Positions 20,504 to 31,951 of a stretch of 53,178 bases of DNA are shown piece by piece. The stretch is taken from contig BFEA01000031.1 of assembly GCA_003427395.1 (NCBI GenBank), positions 4,956,736 to 5,009,913 of the forward strand. Reading direction: 5' to 3'. Each line of letters starts with the position of its first letter. Position 1 is the first letter of the stretch. The DNA comes from Chara braunii (Eukaryota; Streptophyta; Charophyceae; Charales; Characeae). The notes under the pieces are model-generated. The model searched no databases. It worked only from the letters and a program-made list of their open reading frames with translations, and was not told the DNA's origin. The position numbers were made by a program, and so were the translations under genes.

Positions 20504-21323
20504 NNNNNNNNNNNNNNNNNNNNNNNNNNNNNNNNNNNNNNNNNNNNNNNNNNNNNNNNNNNNNNNNNNNNNNNNNNNNNNNNNNNNNNNNNNNNNNNNN
20601 NNNNNNNNNNNNNNNNNNNNNNNNNNNNNNNNNNNNNNNNNNNNNNNNNNNNNNNNNNNNNNNNNNNNNNNNNNNNNNNNNNNNNNNNNNNNNNNNNNNN
20701 NNNNNNNNNNNNNNNNNNNNNNNNNNNNNNNNNNNNNNNNNNNNNNNNNNNNNNNNNNNNNNNNNNNNNNNNNNNNNNNNNNNNNNNNNNNNNNNNNNNN
20801 NNNNNNNNNNNNNNNNNNNNNNNNNNNNNNNNNNNNNNNNNNNNNNNNNNNNNNNNNNNNNNNNNNNNNNNNNNNNNNNNNNNNNNNNNNNNNNNNNNNN
20901 NNNNNNNNNNNNNNNNNNNNNNNNNNNNNNNNNNNNNNNNNNNNNNNNNNNNNNNNNNNNNNNNNNNNNNNNNNNNNNNNNNNNNNNNNNNNNNNNNNNN
21001 NNNNNNNNNNNNNNNNNNNNNNNNNNNNNNNNNNNNNNNNNNNNNNNNNNNNNNNNNNNNNNNNNNNNNNNNNNNNNNNNNNNNNNNNNNNNNNNNNNNN
21101 NNNNNNNNNNNNNNNNNNNNNNNNNNNNNNNNNNNNNNNNNNNNNNNNNNNNNNNNNNNNNNNNNNNNNNNNNNNNNNNNNNNNNNNNNNNNNNNNNNNN
21201 NNNNNNNNNNNNNNNNNNNNNNNNNNNNNNNNNNNNNNNNNNNNNNNNNNNNNNNNNNNNNNNNNNNNNNNNNNNNNNNNNNNNNNNNNNNNNNNNNNNN
21301 NNNNNNNNNNNNNNNNNNNNNNN
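20504..21323. other. Assembly gap (820 N)
   Basis: A run of N. Any open frame crossing it is an artefact. Confidence 0.99.
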
Positions 21324-21639
21324 TATCGTTTTCTTTTTTTTTTTTGTATGTTAGGGGGAGCGGCCAATGGGGTGTGGAGGCGACGGGGTGGGGGGAATGG
21401 AGGGCGTGGGGTTGGGTGGTGGGGTTGTCGTGTAGGCGGGCCGACGTGTGGGTGCTGGGGCGGAGCGGTTATGGATGGATGGCATGTGGGCGGTCTGGGG
21501 GTAGGAGCAGACCGACTTGTTGACGGGTCAGCAGGGGCAGGGCGGGGCCAGCCGGGGCAAGGCGGCCTTTTTTTTTTCACATATCGATGAACGCCGCCCA
21601 CCACCCCGTAGCCACCAGCACGCGCGTGCCCGAACCGGG

Positions 21640-21745
21640 GCTGCGTTCAAGTTTTTCACGCCACGTGGCACATGGCACGTTTGAACGCGATTGAACGCGG
21701 CCTTGACACGTTTGAACATGCGCGTTTGAACGCGAACACGCAAAC
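21640..21745. repeat. TTTGAACGCG repeat cluster, copy 1
   Basis: TTTGAACGCG and GATTGAACGCG variants recur at least four times in about 100 bp, next to a G/C-rich interval (21355-21600). A similar cluster, also next to a C-rich stretch, lies at 48125-48220. This suggests two copies or two ends of one repeat family. Confidence 0.55.
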
Positions 21746-22588
21746 GGTTATATAGTAGTACGAAATTTGACTACTAGCCTTGTGCGACAATTTTGTAGGT
21801 AGTTCCATTCTTTTCCCTCTAGCGACTAGTACTGGTGTTTAGTAGCTATAAATCAATTTTAGTCAAAGTCACTAATCCTCTTTTAGGCACTTGTGTGAGA
21901 TAGTCACCCTTATTTAGTGCATTGCATTAACTAAAGACGACTGCCATCAAGTTCGTCGGTAAGAACGATGGTTCCTTGGGTTGACAGACAGAAGGTGGGG
22001 CGAGGGATGAGGCAAACATGCGTTCCTATTTTCTATCAGACATCCCGCATCTCGGGTTTTTTGTTGTTTTCACTATGTGTGACTATGTGCATCGTACTAT
22101 GTGAGTGCTTGTGCGCTTTGATTGCCCTTCCGCAAACACTCAATAATTGTCAGAGGTTAGCTGCTCCGTTTTGGAGGTCAAAACCTGGTCAGTCTGTGAA
22201 GATCTGAGCAAGAAAGCGGAAAGACGACAGCAGGAGGATGTAAAAAAATAACCGTCCGATGTGGTGTGATCAAAGGCTTCACGAGCACGCTCAATCTCAT
22301 CTATGTGTAATCGTAGGGAACCTCCATGGAGATCGCTCTCTGTTGACTGATACATCAGTCGGTACGAAGCGTCGGAGAATCCACAGATTCAACAGGGGAT
22401 CTGGTGGCGATGTTTTTGGTTAAAGGGGAAGCCAAAAAACAAAAGCAAAAGGAGAAAGAAGAGCGGAAGAAGCAACAGAAACAAACTCAGGAGAAGAAGG
22501 AGAGAGAGAAATGCAAGTGTGAGAGTAACGCGAGATAACGACTTGAGAACGATTTGAGAACGATTTGAGAGTAGCGCTAATCATTGAT
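21746..22588. other. Unassigned interval with a lysine-rich open stretch
   Basis: No identified gene. An A-rich part (22420-22510) reads in one frame as KKQKQKEKEERKKQQKQTQE, i.e. lysine/glutamine-rich coiled-coil-like sequence. It could be the N-terminal end of the ORF that follows, in another frame. Confidence 0.35.
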
Positions 22589-23104
22589 ATGCAACTGTCA
22601 CGAAGATGGGGTTTGCTACTTCAGGAACAGGGGATCGAGCACAAGCAAGAACGTAACTGGAGGAAGAAAATGCTACAACACAAACTAAGCGGACGACAAG
22701 TGGCGACTAAATCTGATATAAACAAAGAGATTGTGACAATAAGTGCGGAGATGGAAAGAATGAAACTAAACTCTGAATTATTTTCAGAAGAGGTAGAACC
22801 CGAGTCCCCAGATATTAATCCTCTGACATTAACTGCAAAAAAGATGTACAAAACAGCGAAAGGAAGGGGAAGACCACGGAAGACACTACCAATGAAACCT
22901 CACAACATCATCAAGGACATAATACCAGGAGTGGGCCTAGACGCGAGGGAACGTTATGTGCAAGAGGTGAAAGAAAAAATGGAAACACTTGATTACAAAA
23001 AGGTTAAGGAACCGTGTCAACACGATCAGGTACCGTACATCAAGAAGCAGCAAGCGATTGTCGACTTTGCTGGGCGGCGGACAGGCAAAACCTTTTGTCA
23101 TTGA
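22589..23104 (+). CDS. Unidentified basic ORF with AT-hook-like motif
   Basis: ATG-started, 171 codons, ending TGA. It begins MQLSRRWGLL. The N-terminal half is rich in Glu, Lys and Gln and looks helical (KQERNWRKKMLQHK; DINKEIVTISAEMERMK). Around residue 95 it reads KGRGRPRKTLP, where GRPRK is the core of an AT-hook, a minor-groove DNA-binding motif. The C-terminal part has LDARERYVQEVKEKMETLDY and ends near VDFAGRRTGK. No family recognised. It lies immediately upstream of copy A of the 3 kb repeat, in the same orientation as the peptide relics there. It may therefore be the 5' coding part of that repeat, absent from copy B. Confidence 0.4.
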   Translation: MQLSRRWGLLLQEQGIEHKQERNWRKKMLQHKLSGRQVATKSDINKEIVTISAEMERMKLNSELFSEEVEPESPDINPLTLTAKKMYKTAKGRGRPRKTLPMKPHNIIKDIIPGVGLDARERYVQEVKEKMETLDYKKVKEPCQHDQVPYIKKQQAIVDFAGRRTGKTFCH

Positions 23105-23227
23105 AAGGCTACACCTTTACCATTTCTACCTCCAAGAGAGTCCAACAACTCTGACACAAAATCCTCATCCTGAGAAGTATCCGAAGAAAGTGATAGCGAT
23201 GGGTGCAACCACTGGACTATCCAACAA

Positions 23228-23610
23228 TTGTGGGGACTTTGTCGTGGGTTAATCTGGGAGTGTAAGGAATATGTTGGACTTGATCATGAGTTGGTGGTGA
23301 ATTTGAGATTGGTTGTTTCTGCTCTTACTACAAGTGGTTGTATACTATGGGGGAGGAAATTCCTGCCTGACTGGATGACGTGGTTTCTCAATCGTGATGA
23401 GGGCTTGGACGTTGGAGAAATTTGTGTGTATGTCAGGATTTCAAGTTCCCCGTACTGCAAAGTAGTTTATATCGGAAAAAACAAGAAATATATCAATGTC
23501 TGATGGAGTGATCATGGTGGGAAATGTTGCCGGGAGGGTCCGAGAAATCACTTTCATCAATGACTACGAAGCTATGAATGGGATAAGTATGTTTTACTCC
23601 CAATTTTGAG
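23228..23610 (+). pseudogene. Possible degenerate GIY-YIG nuclease relic (copy A)
   Basis: The plus-strand frame to 23503 reads WECKEYVGLDHELVVNLRLV, then WGRKFLPDWMTWFLNRDEGL, then ICVYVRISSSPYCKVVYIGK. VYV, 12 residues, then YIGK resembles the GIY...YIG(K/Q) core of GIY-YIG endonucleases, and W-x-D-H follows after the TGA. A shifted frame continues with VGNVAGRVREITFINDYEAM. Copy B keeps the same peptides with substitutions (49946-50310). GIY-YIG nucleases occur in Penelope-like elements and homing genes. I see no reverse transcriptase here, so the assignment rests only on this motif. Confidence 0.3.
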
Positions 23611-24372
23611 CGTGACAGCAAAACAAATATCGGTAATTGAGGCCTATTATATTAATATTCGAGTTTAGTTCTAAATAGCACCGGATGTCGATCTACCAAT
23701 GCTCGACGCTGCGACGACGCATTAGGGAGGGAAGGAGAGAAAGGAGAAAGAAACAAGTACGTAAGCATAATAACTCGAGTCATATGTCATAGGAAGGCGT
23801 TGGTATTATCAAGTTCAGTGTGATCGAAGGACGAGCTAGTTTTCGTTTGAATAACTTGTTGCTGAAGTAGGATTGTCAATATGTTAGAATTTTTTGCTGA
23901 CATCTTGTGGAGGGAATGCTTGGTAAAGATGGGTAGAAACGGTTAGAAAGAGGTTTCGTTCAATGTGTGGTTATTTGCTCGGGCAAAACTAAGTTTCTGC
24001 TGGATTATAAATATTTTTTGAAGCAAGGAGGTATTGTTTAGATCATTAAGTTGCGTAAATGTAGAAGTGTCAATACTAAGGGCAGACGATATCTGATCTC
24101 CCTCCTTACGAACAAGAGTAAGCAAATCCTGAAATCTAAATGTAATTTTATTTTTTTTCTCAAACTTTTCCCCGTGGTTAAGGATTTCAGTATGAAGCTA
24201 ACTAGATCTCTGCTCAGACGCATCGTTAACAATGTTGCTAAGAATGGATATATCTTCGACTTATAGAAAAAATCCATTGCCAACATTTAGTTCAATGATC
24301 GAAACAATTTATGAGGGGTACGTAGACTTCTTGAAAGTAAGATAAACAACTTGCTGATTCCTGTAGCAGTCC

Positions 24373-24790
24373 GTGAGACCCCGAAGCGGAAAGTGGGAAA
24401 GGTCTAGACTAAAAAATCGTGAGTTATTGACATACTTCATAACCACAGACTTTATGTACGGTGGGAGGTTTCCACTTGCACTTGTGCAGGGGTTCCGCTT
24501 CCAAGGTACAAAGGACATGTGCGTTGCAGAATCTGGGATGATGTCCGACTTTTGTCGTTTCTGCACAATGCACGTAATATTTGGAGAGCACTGAATGTCA
24601 GCAAGATAAACCAATTACATCTCAGGTTATTAAAAGTCTGTTTCGTTTGGTCATTGGGTGGAGGTTTCCAGTTAGATTTTAGTGCAAAGGAAATCGCAGC
24701 CTGTATGAACTGCACTTTAAGCCATTCTGGTGAGTTGTCTGCAGATTAAAACTATGAGGTGAGGATATTGTACAAGAATCTAGTATTGGC
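24373..24790 (+). pseudogene. Conserved peptide relic of the 3 kb repeat (copy A)
   Basis: Two overlapping plus-strand frames give RFPLALVQGFRFQGTKDMCV and, further on, FQLDFSAKEIAACMNCTLSH, then YKNLVLAPTD. Copy B has the same peptides (51110-51559). Shared residues include FSAKE, CM-C-LSH and NLVLAPTD. The C-x2-C pair could bind metal. A TAA interrupts copy A where copy B is open. No family recognised. Confidence 0.4.
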
Positions 24791-24963
24791 ACCGACAGAT
24801 CGAAACTCTGGGAAACTATCGTCCGCAGATTTGATTCTATATTCCTAAGAGTTTGCTAATACTGCTCTGAGTTTTGCTCAAGTTTGTTTCTCTCAGTTGA
24901 AGTTGGGTAATGGCCCCTGTACTTCTCAACTTTTCCTTCAAATATCTCTTAAGATCTTTAGAA

Positions 24964-25044
24964 AGGACGTTGGGCTCGGTTCCCATCCGTGCTGCTTCCC
25001 CACGAACATATTGAAGCTTTGTCCCTTAAAAAAAAAAAAAAAAA
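24964..25044 (+). repeat. Short repeat ending in an A-run (member 1 of 3)
   Basis: GGTTCCCATCCGTGCTGCTT then CCCACGAACATATTGAAGC and a 16-base A-run. Matching blocks lie at 48424-48490 and 51653-51727. The common core is CGGTT-CC-AGC-GTGCTGCT-CCCA-GAA-A-ATTGGAGC, then A(n). It looks like a retroposon 3' end. Confidence 0.55.
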
Positions 25045-25426
25045 GGTGTGGCGAGCCTCTAAGTGATCATGAACTTGTCGCAAGTCCGCTTGTTGCCCTG
25101 GATACAGAGGACCGAAATGGATCCTTGGGACAAGTTGGCATGTCATGCTTGCAACAGGCTCTGGATCACGGTTGCAAAGTGGGTATTTTACCTCGAAATC
25201 TGAACATGGGGAACATCTCCGAAAAAGATGAACATGGGGAACGTCTCACGAGAAGATGCAGACGAGGAAACACTAGAAATGAATGCAGACGAACAAGCGG
25301 ACCACCATGCAATCCCATGGATGAATAAACACTTGGGGGTGATTTCATTTCCCCCTAAGGATGAAAACCCAATCCCGCTCAATCTTTTTTTATTAGGGAA
25401 ACAATGCGGGGGTCACAAAAATGAGT

Positions 25427-25580
25427 AATAATTGCACTACAAGGCCATGGGCCAAGATACAGTTTCCGAATGCAGTTCGGGCAATGTATACAACCTAACT
25501 TTCAGGCAAGATAAGGTGCTTCGAGCCGAAGTGCAATTGCAAACTGTATCTTGCCCCAATGCCCCATAGTGCAATAATAA
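25427..25580. repeat. Inverted-repeat pair inside copy A
   Basis: Left arm TTGCACTA...GGGCCAAGATAC, right arm GTATCTTGCCCC...TAGTGCAATA, about 100 bp apart. The same pair, cleaner, is at 52127-52255 in copy B. Confidence 0.6.
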
Positions 25581-26224
25581 TTTTTTTCTGTTACTCTATT
25601 TTTTTTTTACCAACCACATAAACGCAACCCTTTTTTTTTCCTTTAAAAAAAAAAAAAAAATTTGCGAGTCGTCCATCTCCACGGTGTTGAGTGAACCCCC
25701 GAAATCGAGGCCTTGACTGTCAGTCTGCTCTATTATTTGGTGGGGAGCAACCCTTTTTGGAGACCGGATCCACCGTCTCTTGGATACGGCAATTAAACAC
25801 TTTGTATTCCTTTCCTCTGGTTTTTGAGGCTGTAACCTATACTTTTCCTATGTTGGAGCTCAGTTTTCCCCTGGGGCTGCATGCGTTACCCATCCCAGTC
25901 CGAAGCTCTCTACTTTCCACTTTAGACTGAGATGGAGGAGGGTAGGGTGACATCATGACAAACGCCACCCCCCAAGGCTTTGATCTGAGCAGCTTTATTG
26001 TACAGTACCAGAATCCTACAGACTGGCAGATCGAAAAACGAGGTCCCTAGCAAGTGTGGCCATTGCAAAGCGGGGAGTGGTCCTGTTGGTGGACCTTCAG
26101 GGATCGACAGGAGACTTTCAGGTTAATGTTGTCAAGCAAGCCAGCCTCCGTCGGATGCTGTCATTAATGGTTACCCCATTGGCAGTGTGAGTGATCGGAA
26201 GAGACATGGACATAGCACAGGGTT

Positions 26225-26232
26225 GCTCGCGC
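26225..26232. repeat. hAT target-site duplication, left
   Basis: GCTCGCGC, perfectly repeated at 33256-33263. Confidence 0.85.
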
Positions 26233-26648
26233 CTATGTTCCCCCCAGGCCGGGCCGGCCGCGAATTTTTGGTCGAGGCCGCGACCGATCGAGGAGGCGGT
26301 TTTGGGAGCGGGGAGCGGGTTTACGGTGGGGGGGCACCCCCTCGAAGTGGCAGACCGTCAAAAAAATAAAAAACGGGGGGGTCCTACACATGGGCCTGAA
26401 AGGGCGGACCGGGAAAATTCGTTCGTCCCCCGAGTGGTGTTTCGTCGATGCAGGTGCGCAGGGAAGAGGGTCAGGAACACATGGGAAAAAAAAATATATA
26501 TATTTGACCCCTGCGGGGGCGGGTTAACGGGGGTTGGATGGGGGTTGGATGTGGGTTGGGTTGGGGCGGGCAGGGCGGGCGAGTCAGGTGGGGGTTGGGC
26601 GGGGGTGGGGATGGCAGACCCCAGGCAGCTCAGGGCCTCAGGCAGGCG

Positions 26649-26936
26649 TCAATTTCATTTGTGAGGGTGTCGAAAGTTCGTGAATTTTTTTGAAACAGCA
26701 CATTCATAGGAATCATAGGTCAAACCCTATTTCGCATACCAAGGTCACAAAACATTCACAATGAATCACAATGCGGGCAACCATAAGTCGTAAACAATGT
26801 TAACAGGCAATTGTGTCACAGTGTGTGTTCATTCATGAGGCTGGTGAAAGTTCGCGAAACAACACATTCATTAGCATATCATCCCTGTTTGGCATACGGA
26901 ATTCACAACACATTCATAATGGGGGCAACCATGACA
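26649..26936. repeat. Diverged tandem duplication in hAT end region
   Basis: About 130-bp units at 26649-26780 and 26827-26936. They share GAAAGTTCG, ACA-CACATTCAT, CACAACACATTCA-AATG and GGGCAACCAT. Probably subterminal hAT sequence. No gene here. Confidence 0.5.
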
Positions 26937-27185
26937 TGCATGTGCGTGGCATCCGACAAAGACACGATTTGCAACATTGCGACAACAATACCCGCTGTGT
27001 CGGGGACATTTACGACAACAAACCAGAAACCGCTCGACTCATATGCAAAACCAAGGCTGGAAGAGGAACATGAAGAAGAACAAATCAGTGACAAAGCATT
27101 TCAATGGAAATGCGTATGTACAAGGCCAAAGCCAAAAACCGCACCCCTCAACACCATCGTCTCTACCGTAATACCGAGCAGCTAA

Positions 27186-28900
27186 AAAAAAAAAAAAAAA
27201 AACCTAACGCCCACATAATGTCGTCATCTCCATGGAACAACATCAATATAAATATGGAACTACCCTGCAAAAAAAATGTCCAGCCAAAAAAAAAAAAAGT
27301 AATGAAATAAAAAAAACACCACTGACGCCGTCATCTGCTCCCAGAAGAGCGGCCCGTGCCCCTCCCTGTCGGAGGACGCGTGCAGCCTCTCCCGGAGGAC
27401 GATCGACCATGCTGTCCTCCCGGGCGCCCTCCTCTCCTTCTGGCACCTGTGCCCTCCACACCACTGATGTATGCCGCCTGTCCTGCAGCGTCTGTCGCGG
27501 CCACGGCCGCTCTGCGTCTGCGGACCACACTCTAGAGCGGCTCGGACTCTGTGTCTGCGTCCTCGTCCTCGACCGCCTATGCAGGAACCGTATCTCGCTG
27601 CCTCTGAATCGCGTCCAACGCTGCCTGGTCGGCGGTGACCTCTGCTGCGAGTCGAGCCTCCACTTTTGTAATGCCGCGGTGTCGTTTCGTCCCGGGACGC
27701 ATCAACAACCCCTCCTCGCCCGATGTGTGCAGTTGTCCCTAATGCATGTCCGTCGATGTCCCTGCGGCCTGGAGGACCAATGATCTCCTCGTCGCCGCTC
27801 GTGACAAACCGAGCATGCGGCCTGCCATGTGAAGGCTCGAATGTCCGGACCCACCCTCCGCAGCCTGCGTCTGATCTGGCAAACGTCCCGCGAAGACGCC
27901 CCTTCCGACATCATAGTCCGCCCTCAAGTGGTCCCCGACCCGTCGATGAGCTAACCATCCGCCGCCAACACCGCCTCGGACCGGCGGCGGGGAAGCGCCG
28001 CTGTGCGCAACTCCGGATATCGGCGTCTTGTCGTCGGCGTCGACCCCCGGCTCTGCGGCCCGTGCGGGTGGTGGAGGCATCAATCCTGCACATCCGCCGC
28101 CATCACTACGTCGGCCCGACCCGACCTCAACCGCCCCGGACTCCCTCCCTCTCACGTCGCTGAGCGACGAACCCGGCCATCGAGGGCTCTGCACTACGTA
28201 CGGCGGCGGTGAATATGCCCCCTAAGTGGGCCGTCTCTCGCCACTCCTGCGACCCATATGTGGGAAAGGGTCCTCTGTCAGCGCCTGCGCCAAAGCGTCG
28301 GCGTTAAATAAAGCGTGCGCTCTATCGTCAGGGCGGAGGGGGGGGACTGTGGGGTCCCTCAAGACCAAGGCGAGCCAATACGCATCGTCCTCGCGACCGT
28401 AGTCGTCGTCATCATCTCCGTCGGGTCCATCGTCTCCCCCACCACCCGCGTCGGCACCCTGTCCCTCGTCAGCTGCGGTATCCCCATCTCCACCGGGTCC
28501 ACCCTCTCCCCCGCCACACACGGCGGCACCCTATCCCTCATCACCCGCGGTCTCGCCGTCGCCACCGCCTCCACCAGGGGGAGATCGTCCGCCCGCGGCG
28601 ACATCCCGTCCCTCGTCACCCGATGTGTCGCTCTTGCCATCGCCACCCACGTCCATATCGTCACTGATTCCACCCTCTCGCAAGTCTGCCTCCATCGTCG
28701 GCGTCAAAGCCGCCCCACCCTCCTGTCTCCAAGTCCCTATGTCGGCTCTGCTCCTCTAGGTACGCGAACCGACCCTCCCATCCTGCCAAAGTCAGCAGCC
28801 GCTCCTCCTCTCGGTCCAGGCGGGCATCCCGCTCCTCCTCGGTCTCAACACGGCCCCGCAAATCGAAGTTGTCGGTACGCACCTCCGACGGTGAGGCATG
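27186..28900 (-). other. hAT 3' region, mostly non-coding
   Basis: Downstream of the transposase on the minus strand. Minus-strand frames are rich in Asp, Gly, Arg and Glu with many stops (for example the Glu/Arg stretch at 28661-28882, RVETEEERDARLDREEERLL). They may be the decayed tail of the transposase ORF or GC-biased chance frames. Short A-runs lie at 27184-27202 and 27285-27298. Confidence 0.35.
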
Positions 28901-29659
28901 TCAACGTCCCGGGGCGCTGAAATCCCCCAAGCCCCCACCTGTGTGTCCGACGTCAAAGTCGTTTCTACAGAGCTCCGACGGCGAGCGGGGGCGGATACCA
29001 GAGCCCGAAGGAGTCCTCTCCCCCTCACGCTCCTCGTTCTCATACGTCCGCTCTCTCCCTGCTGTCGACGCCATCCTCTCTGAAGGCCTAAGTGCCTCGG
29101 GCGGTGTAGTGGTCCGATGATGGGAGGGAGAGTAGCGACGATCCTGACGGGGCACCTCCTCCTCCTCGGCCTCCCTCTCGTGCTCGCTGTCGCTCCTAAC
29201 CTCCCAACGCCTGCCCGTCATCCGAAGGCCTCCTCGTGGCTCCAGCTCCAACACGTCGGCCGCACTCGGACGTCGTCCACGACGACCACCACCTCTGCCG
29301 GTGCCACTGGCCTGTCCGATCGACGACACATCATCAGTGATGACCGATGTGTGTGAATCCATGCCGTCAGGTCCTCCACCGTAAGTGAAGTACACCCGCT
29401 CTGTCGTCGTGTCGCCACTAACGGGCGCGTCATCATCATCGGTCCACTCGTCGCAAGGGTCGCCGCCATCTGCATCACTATCTGGACCGTCGCCGACCGC
29501 CTCTGGCCACGGTCGCAGCTCCGTCGCCCTCTGGCCGAACACGTCCTGAACTGCACGGGCTCTGGATAGTCGGCTATCATGGAAAGCGACGACCTGCTGC
29601 TGGATCGCCTGCTCGCGAACAATGCCTGCAGGTCGTGCTCCCCACACCTCGGGCTCCAC
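28901..29659 (-). pseudogene. Acidic C-terminal extension of the hAT ORF
   Basis: Minus-strand open stretch without its own ATG, continuous in orientation with the transposase dimerisation region but in another frame. It contains QQQVVAFHDSRLSRARAVQD, then GGDPCDEWTDDDDAPVSG, then Arg/Glu-rich low-complexity sequence. No domain recognised. Either a frame-shifted C-terminal extension or a second gene of the element. Confidence 0.4.
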
Positions 29660-31951
29660 GTCTTCTCCCGACCGGTCCCCTGAACCCGTGGCAACACGTA
29701 GCCACCACCTTGCTGTGTGAACGCGGCCAGTTTGAGATTGGTGGCAATCTCAACCTGCTGTGCAAGCTTGGCAAACCCAAGCTTGCAGCGCCTCGCCGTG
29801 TTGATGCGCTCGTGCTGCGCCCAGTTCCTCTCTGCTGGAGAGGCAGACGTCCACAAGTGCATGACACGGATGACGATGGTGCGCAACTCTGGGTGGTGAC
29901 ATCCATGGGCAAACCACCACGCCGCACAACGCTCGGTCTCGTGGTATCTCCTACAATCGTTCGCCTCGGCATCGGACAACTGTCGATCTCCTCGCCTCGA
30001 ATGGAAATGCCTCATCTGGTCGCGAACGGTCCTATACAGTCTGTTGACCAGATCTACGCCAGTCTGTGCGAGGAGAAATTTGTCGCAGTCCTCGACCACA
30101 CGGGCGTCGTCACTGGTCGTCTGCAATGACTCGTAATATCGAAGGGACTGTCGACGAGGGTTGAGGAGGTGTGCCGCGGCATTTGCGGGCTCGAGCATGT
30201 GGAGGTTGCAGATAGCAACCTCACGCACACACGGCTCGATCATGTCCGTCGGCACTTCGACCCTCCTCATCAGCTACAGCACATGCTGACTCCAGTCGTG
30301 AACGATGGACATCATCATCCGCCCCCTATCCATCCTCCGCAGCAGCTGGTGGACGGGCTCCATGACACGGATGGCGTAGTCGACACATCGCCAAAACTTC
30401 CTGTCGCAGATCTGTTGCTGCACCCACTGCGCCTGGGCGACAAGCCTGCGCTCCAACGGGATGCGTGCCCAAGCATCCCCGTGCTGCATGCTCTCCAGTG
30501 CGTCTCGTCGGCCTTTGAGACACGTCAGCATCAGAAAAATCGATGCGAACCGTGTCTCGACGGGCTCGACGAGCTGAACGCGAGAGCTCACCTTCCTAAA
30601 CAGGGCGTGAGCAGCGCCGTGCCATCAAATAAATCGCACTAATGCTCGTGCACGGATGATAGTGTCCTTGACCCACCCCACTCGCGTTCTGATATCTGAC
30701 AATATCAAGTTGCAGACATGGGAGGAGCAGTGAAGCCAAGTGATCCTCCTGATGGAAGGGTCCTCGTCTGTGGCGAATCTGCGCGCCGCCGCCATATAGT
30801 AACTGGCGGATTCTATGCAGAAGCCGATCACGTCCTTTGCAGGAAAGGACAAGATGATGGCCCGCCACCTGCGGTACACGATATCCGCAGTGTCACGGAC
30901 AGACCCGTCACGTGCGACGGTGGCGTACAGCAGGGCACCGTTGGCACCCCCGGCAAGGAAGTTCACGAGCGGCTTGCCGCTGCGCGACTTCCTCCCGTCC
31001 GAGAGGATGGTGGCACCGGTGTGCCGGAAAGCTGAGCGCACCTCGCTCACCATCGACGCCACCTTCCCCCTCTGTGAAGGGATCCCGGTGGCCGTTCTGA
31101 CCCTGTACATGGAAACCGGAACTGAACTGTTCGCGACACTCCTTCTGTTGCCCGCCGAACCCTCTGGATCTCCGGACCTCGGAAGGCGTTGAATGCCAAC
31201 CCCTTCGCGTAGATCCACTACAGCCACGCGTCATGGAACTCGGCCAACTTCTCCTTGTCCTACATCTCGTCGATCGTCGTCTGTCGAGCCTTCTTCTCCC
31301 TGGCCGTCTCTCGCTCCTCGACGTCGCCCTCCCCCACCTTCCTCTTCTCCCTCCTTGCGCGGTCCAACTCAAGTCGTGGTGCCCTAGGAGCGGGACCCGC
31401 TCAACCGACGCCTCTCGACGTCATCACCACCTCCTCCCTGGCAGGTCAGGGTCTGTGACTGCCTCATCAGCCGTCCCCCCCTCCCAAACCCCACCCTCGA
31501 GACCCTCCTCCTCATCGAGGGCGTCCTGAATCTCGTCCCTCTCTCCCTCGTCCATCCGCTGTTGCTGCCGACCCGCAACCTCTCTCGTGTCCCATACCCC
31601 CTCGTCAGCCATCCACCTCTGCACCCGCCGAGCAGTCGCGGGCTTGAATGTGTAGTCCATGTGGTTCCATATTTCCGCGAGAACTCTCATCCCCGCAGCC
31701 TTGCAGTACTTGGCCTGCGTGAAATGGCGCGCGACCTTACATGCATTCCCCTGAAACAAGTGGCCGCAAAAGTTGCAACGCAACATTCGGTCCCCATGCA
31801 TCTTCGCCAGGTTCCCCACATGCTGTCCCACGGTGACAAAGTTCCACACCAAGTTCCCACGCCTCAACTTCGCCATCTCCCTCTCAGACTGCGTGATGAA
31901 CCCCCCACCCGCAGACCCCCCCGTACCGCTGGTCCCTGCACCCCCCATCAT
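29660..31951 (-). pseudogene. hAT transposase, several frameshifts and stops
   Basis: Read on the minus strand from the first in-frame ATG (31951). A BED-type zinc finger comes first: RCNFCGHLFQGNACKVARHF, then C (about 31670-31810). A block with TAREKKARQTTIDEM, then KEKLAEFHDAWL and LAFNAFRGP, follows, interrupted by two stops (about 31210-31320). Next comes a DUF659-like transposase region, TGATILSDGRKSRSGKPLVN, then LHCSSHVCNLILSDI (30625-31100). The hAT C-terminal dimerisation domain is AAWWFAHGCHHPELRTIVIR, then SASPAERNWAQHERI (about 29780-29930). Transposase would cut and paste the element. Breaks near 31424, 31228, 30620 and 30272 show it is dead, unless some are introns. Confidence 0.85.

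Larger units (their letters stand above)
23235..26232 (+). repeat. 3 kb dispersed repeat, copy A (right end displaced by hAT insertion)
   Basis: Collinear with 49946-52905. Both contain TAATC..GAGTGTAAGGAAT near the left end, AACCGACAGAT-type blocks in the middle, and CAAGTGTGGCCATTGCAAAG near the right end. They look about 80 percent identical by eye, with many small indels. Homology stops at the hAT insertion (26233) and resumes for a few bases after 33256 (GCTCGCGCTAC here, GCTCGCACTAC in copy B). The repeat contains conserved peptide relics in several plus-strand frames, an A-run-ended block (24964-25044) and an inverted-repeat pair (25427-25580). Element class unknown. Confidence 0.75.

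Noticed and set aside
20447-21604. Open frames of 365-385 codons on both strands
   Set aside because: They consist almost entirely of N from the assembly gap.
24309-24614. Minus-strand frames shared by both 3 kb repeats (e.g. IKS-VMKYV, VVYLT-KKSTYPS)
   Set aside because: Conserved between copies, but the plus-strand peptides over the same bases are at least as coherent and agree with neighbouring relics. Strand choice is not proven.
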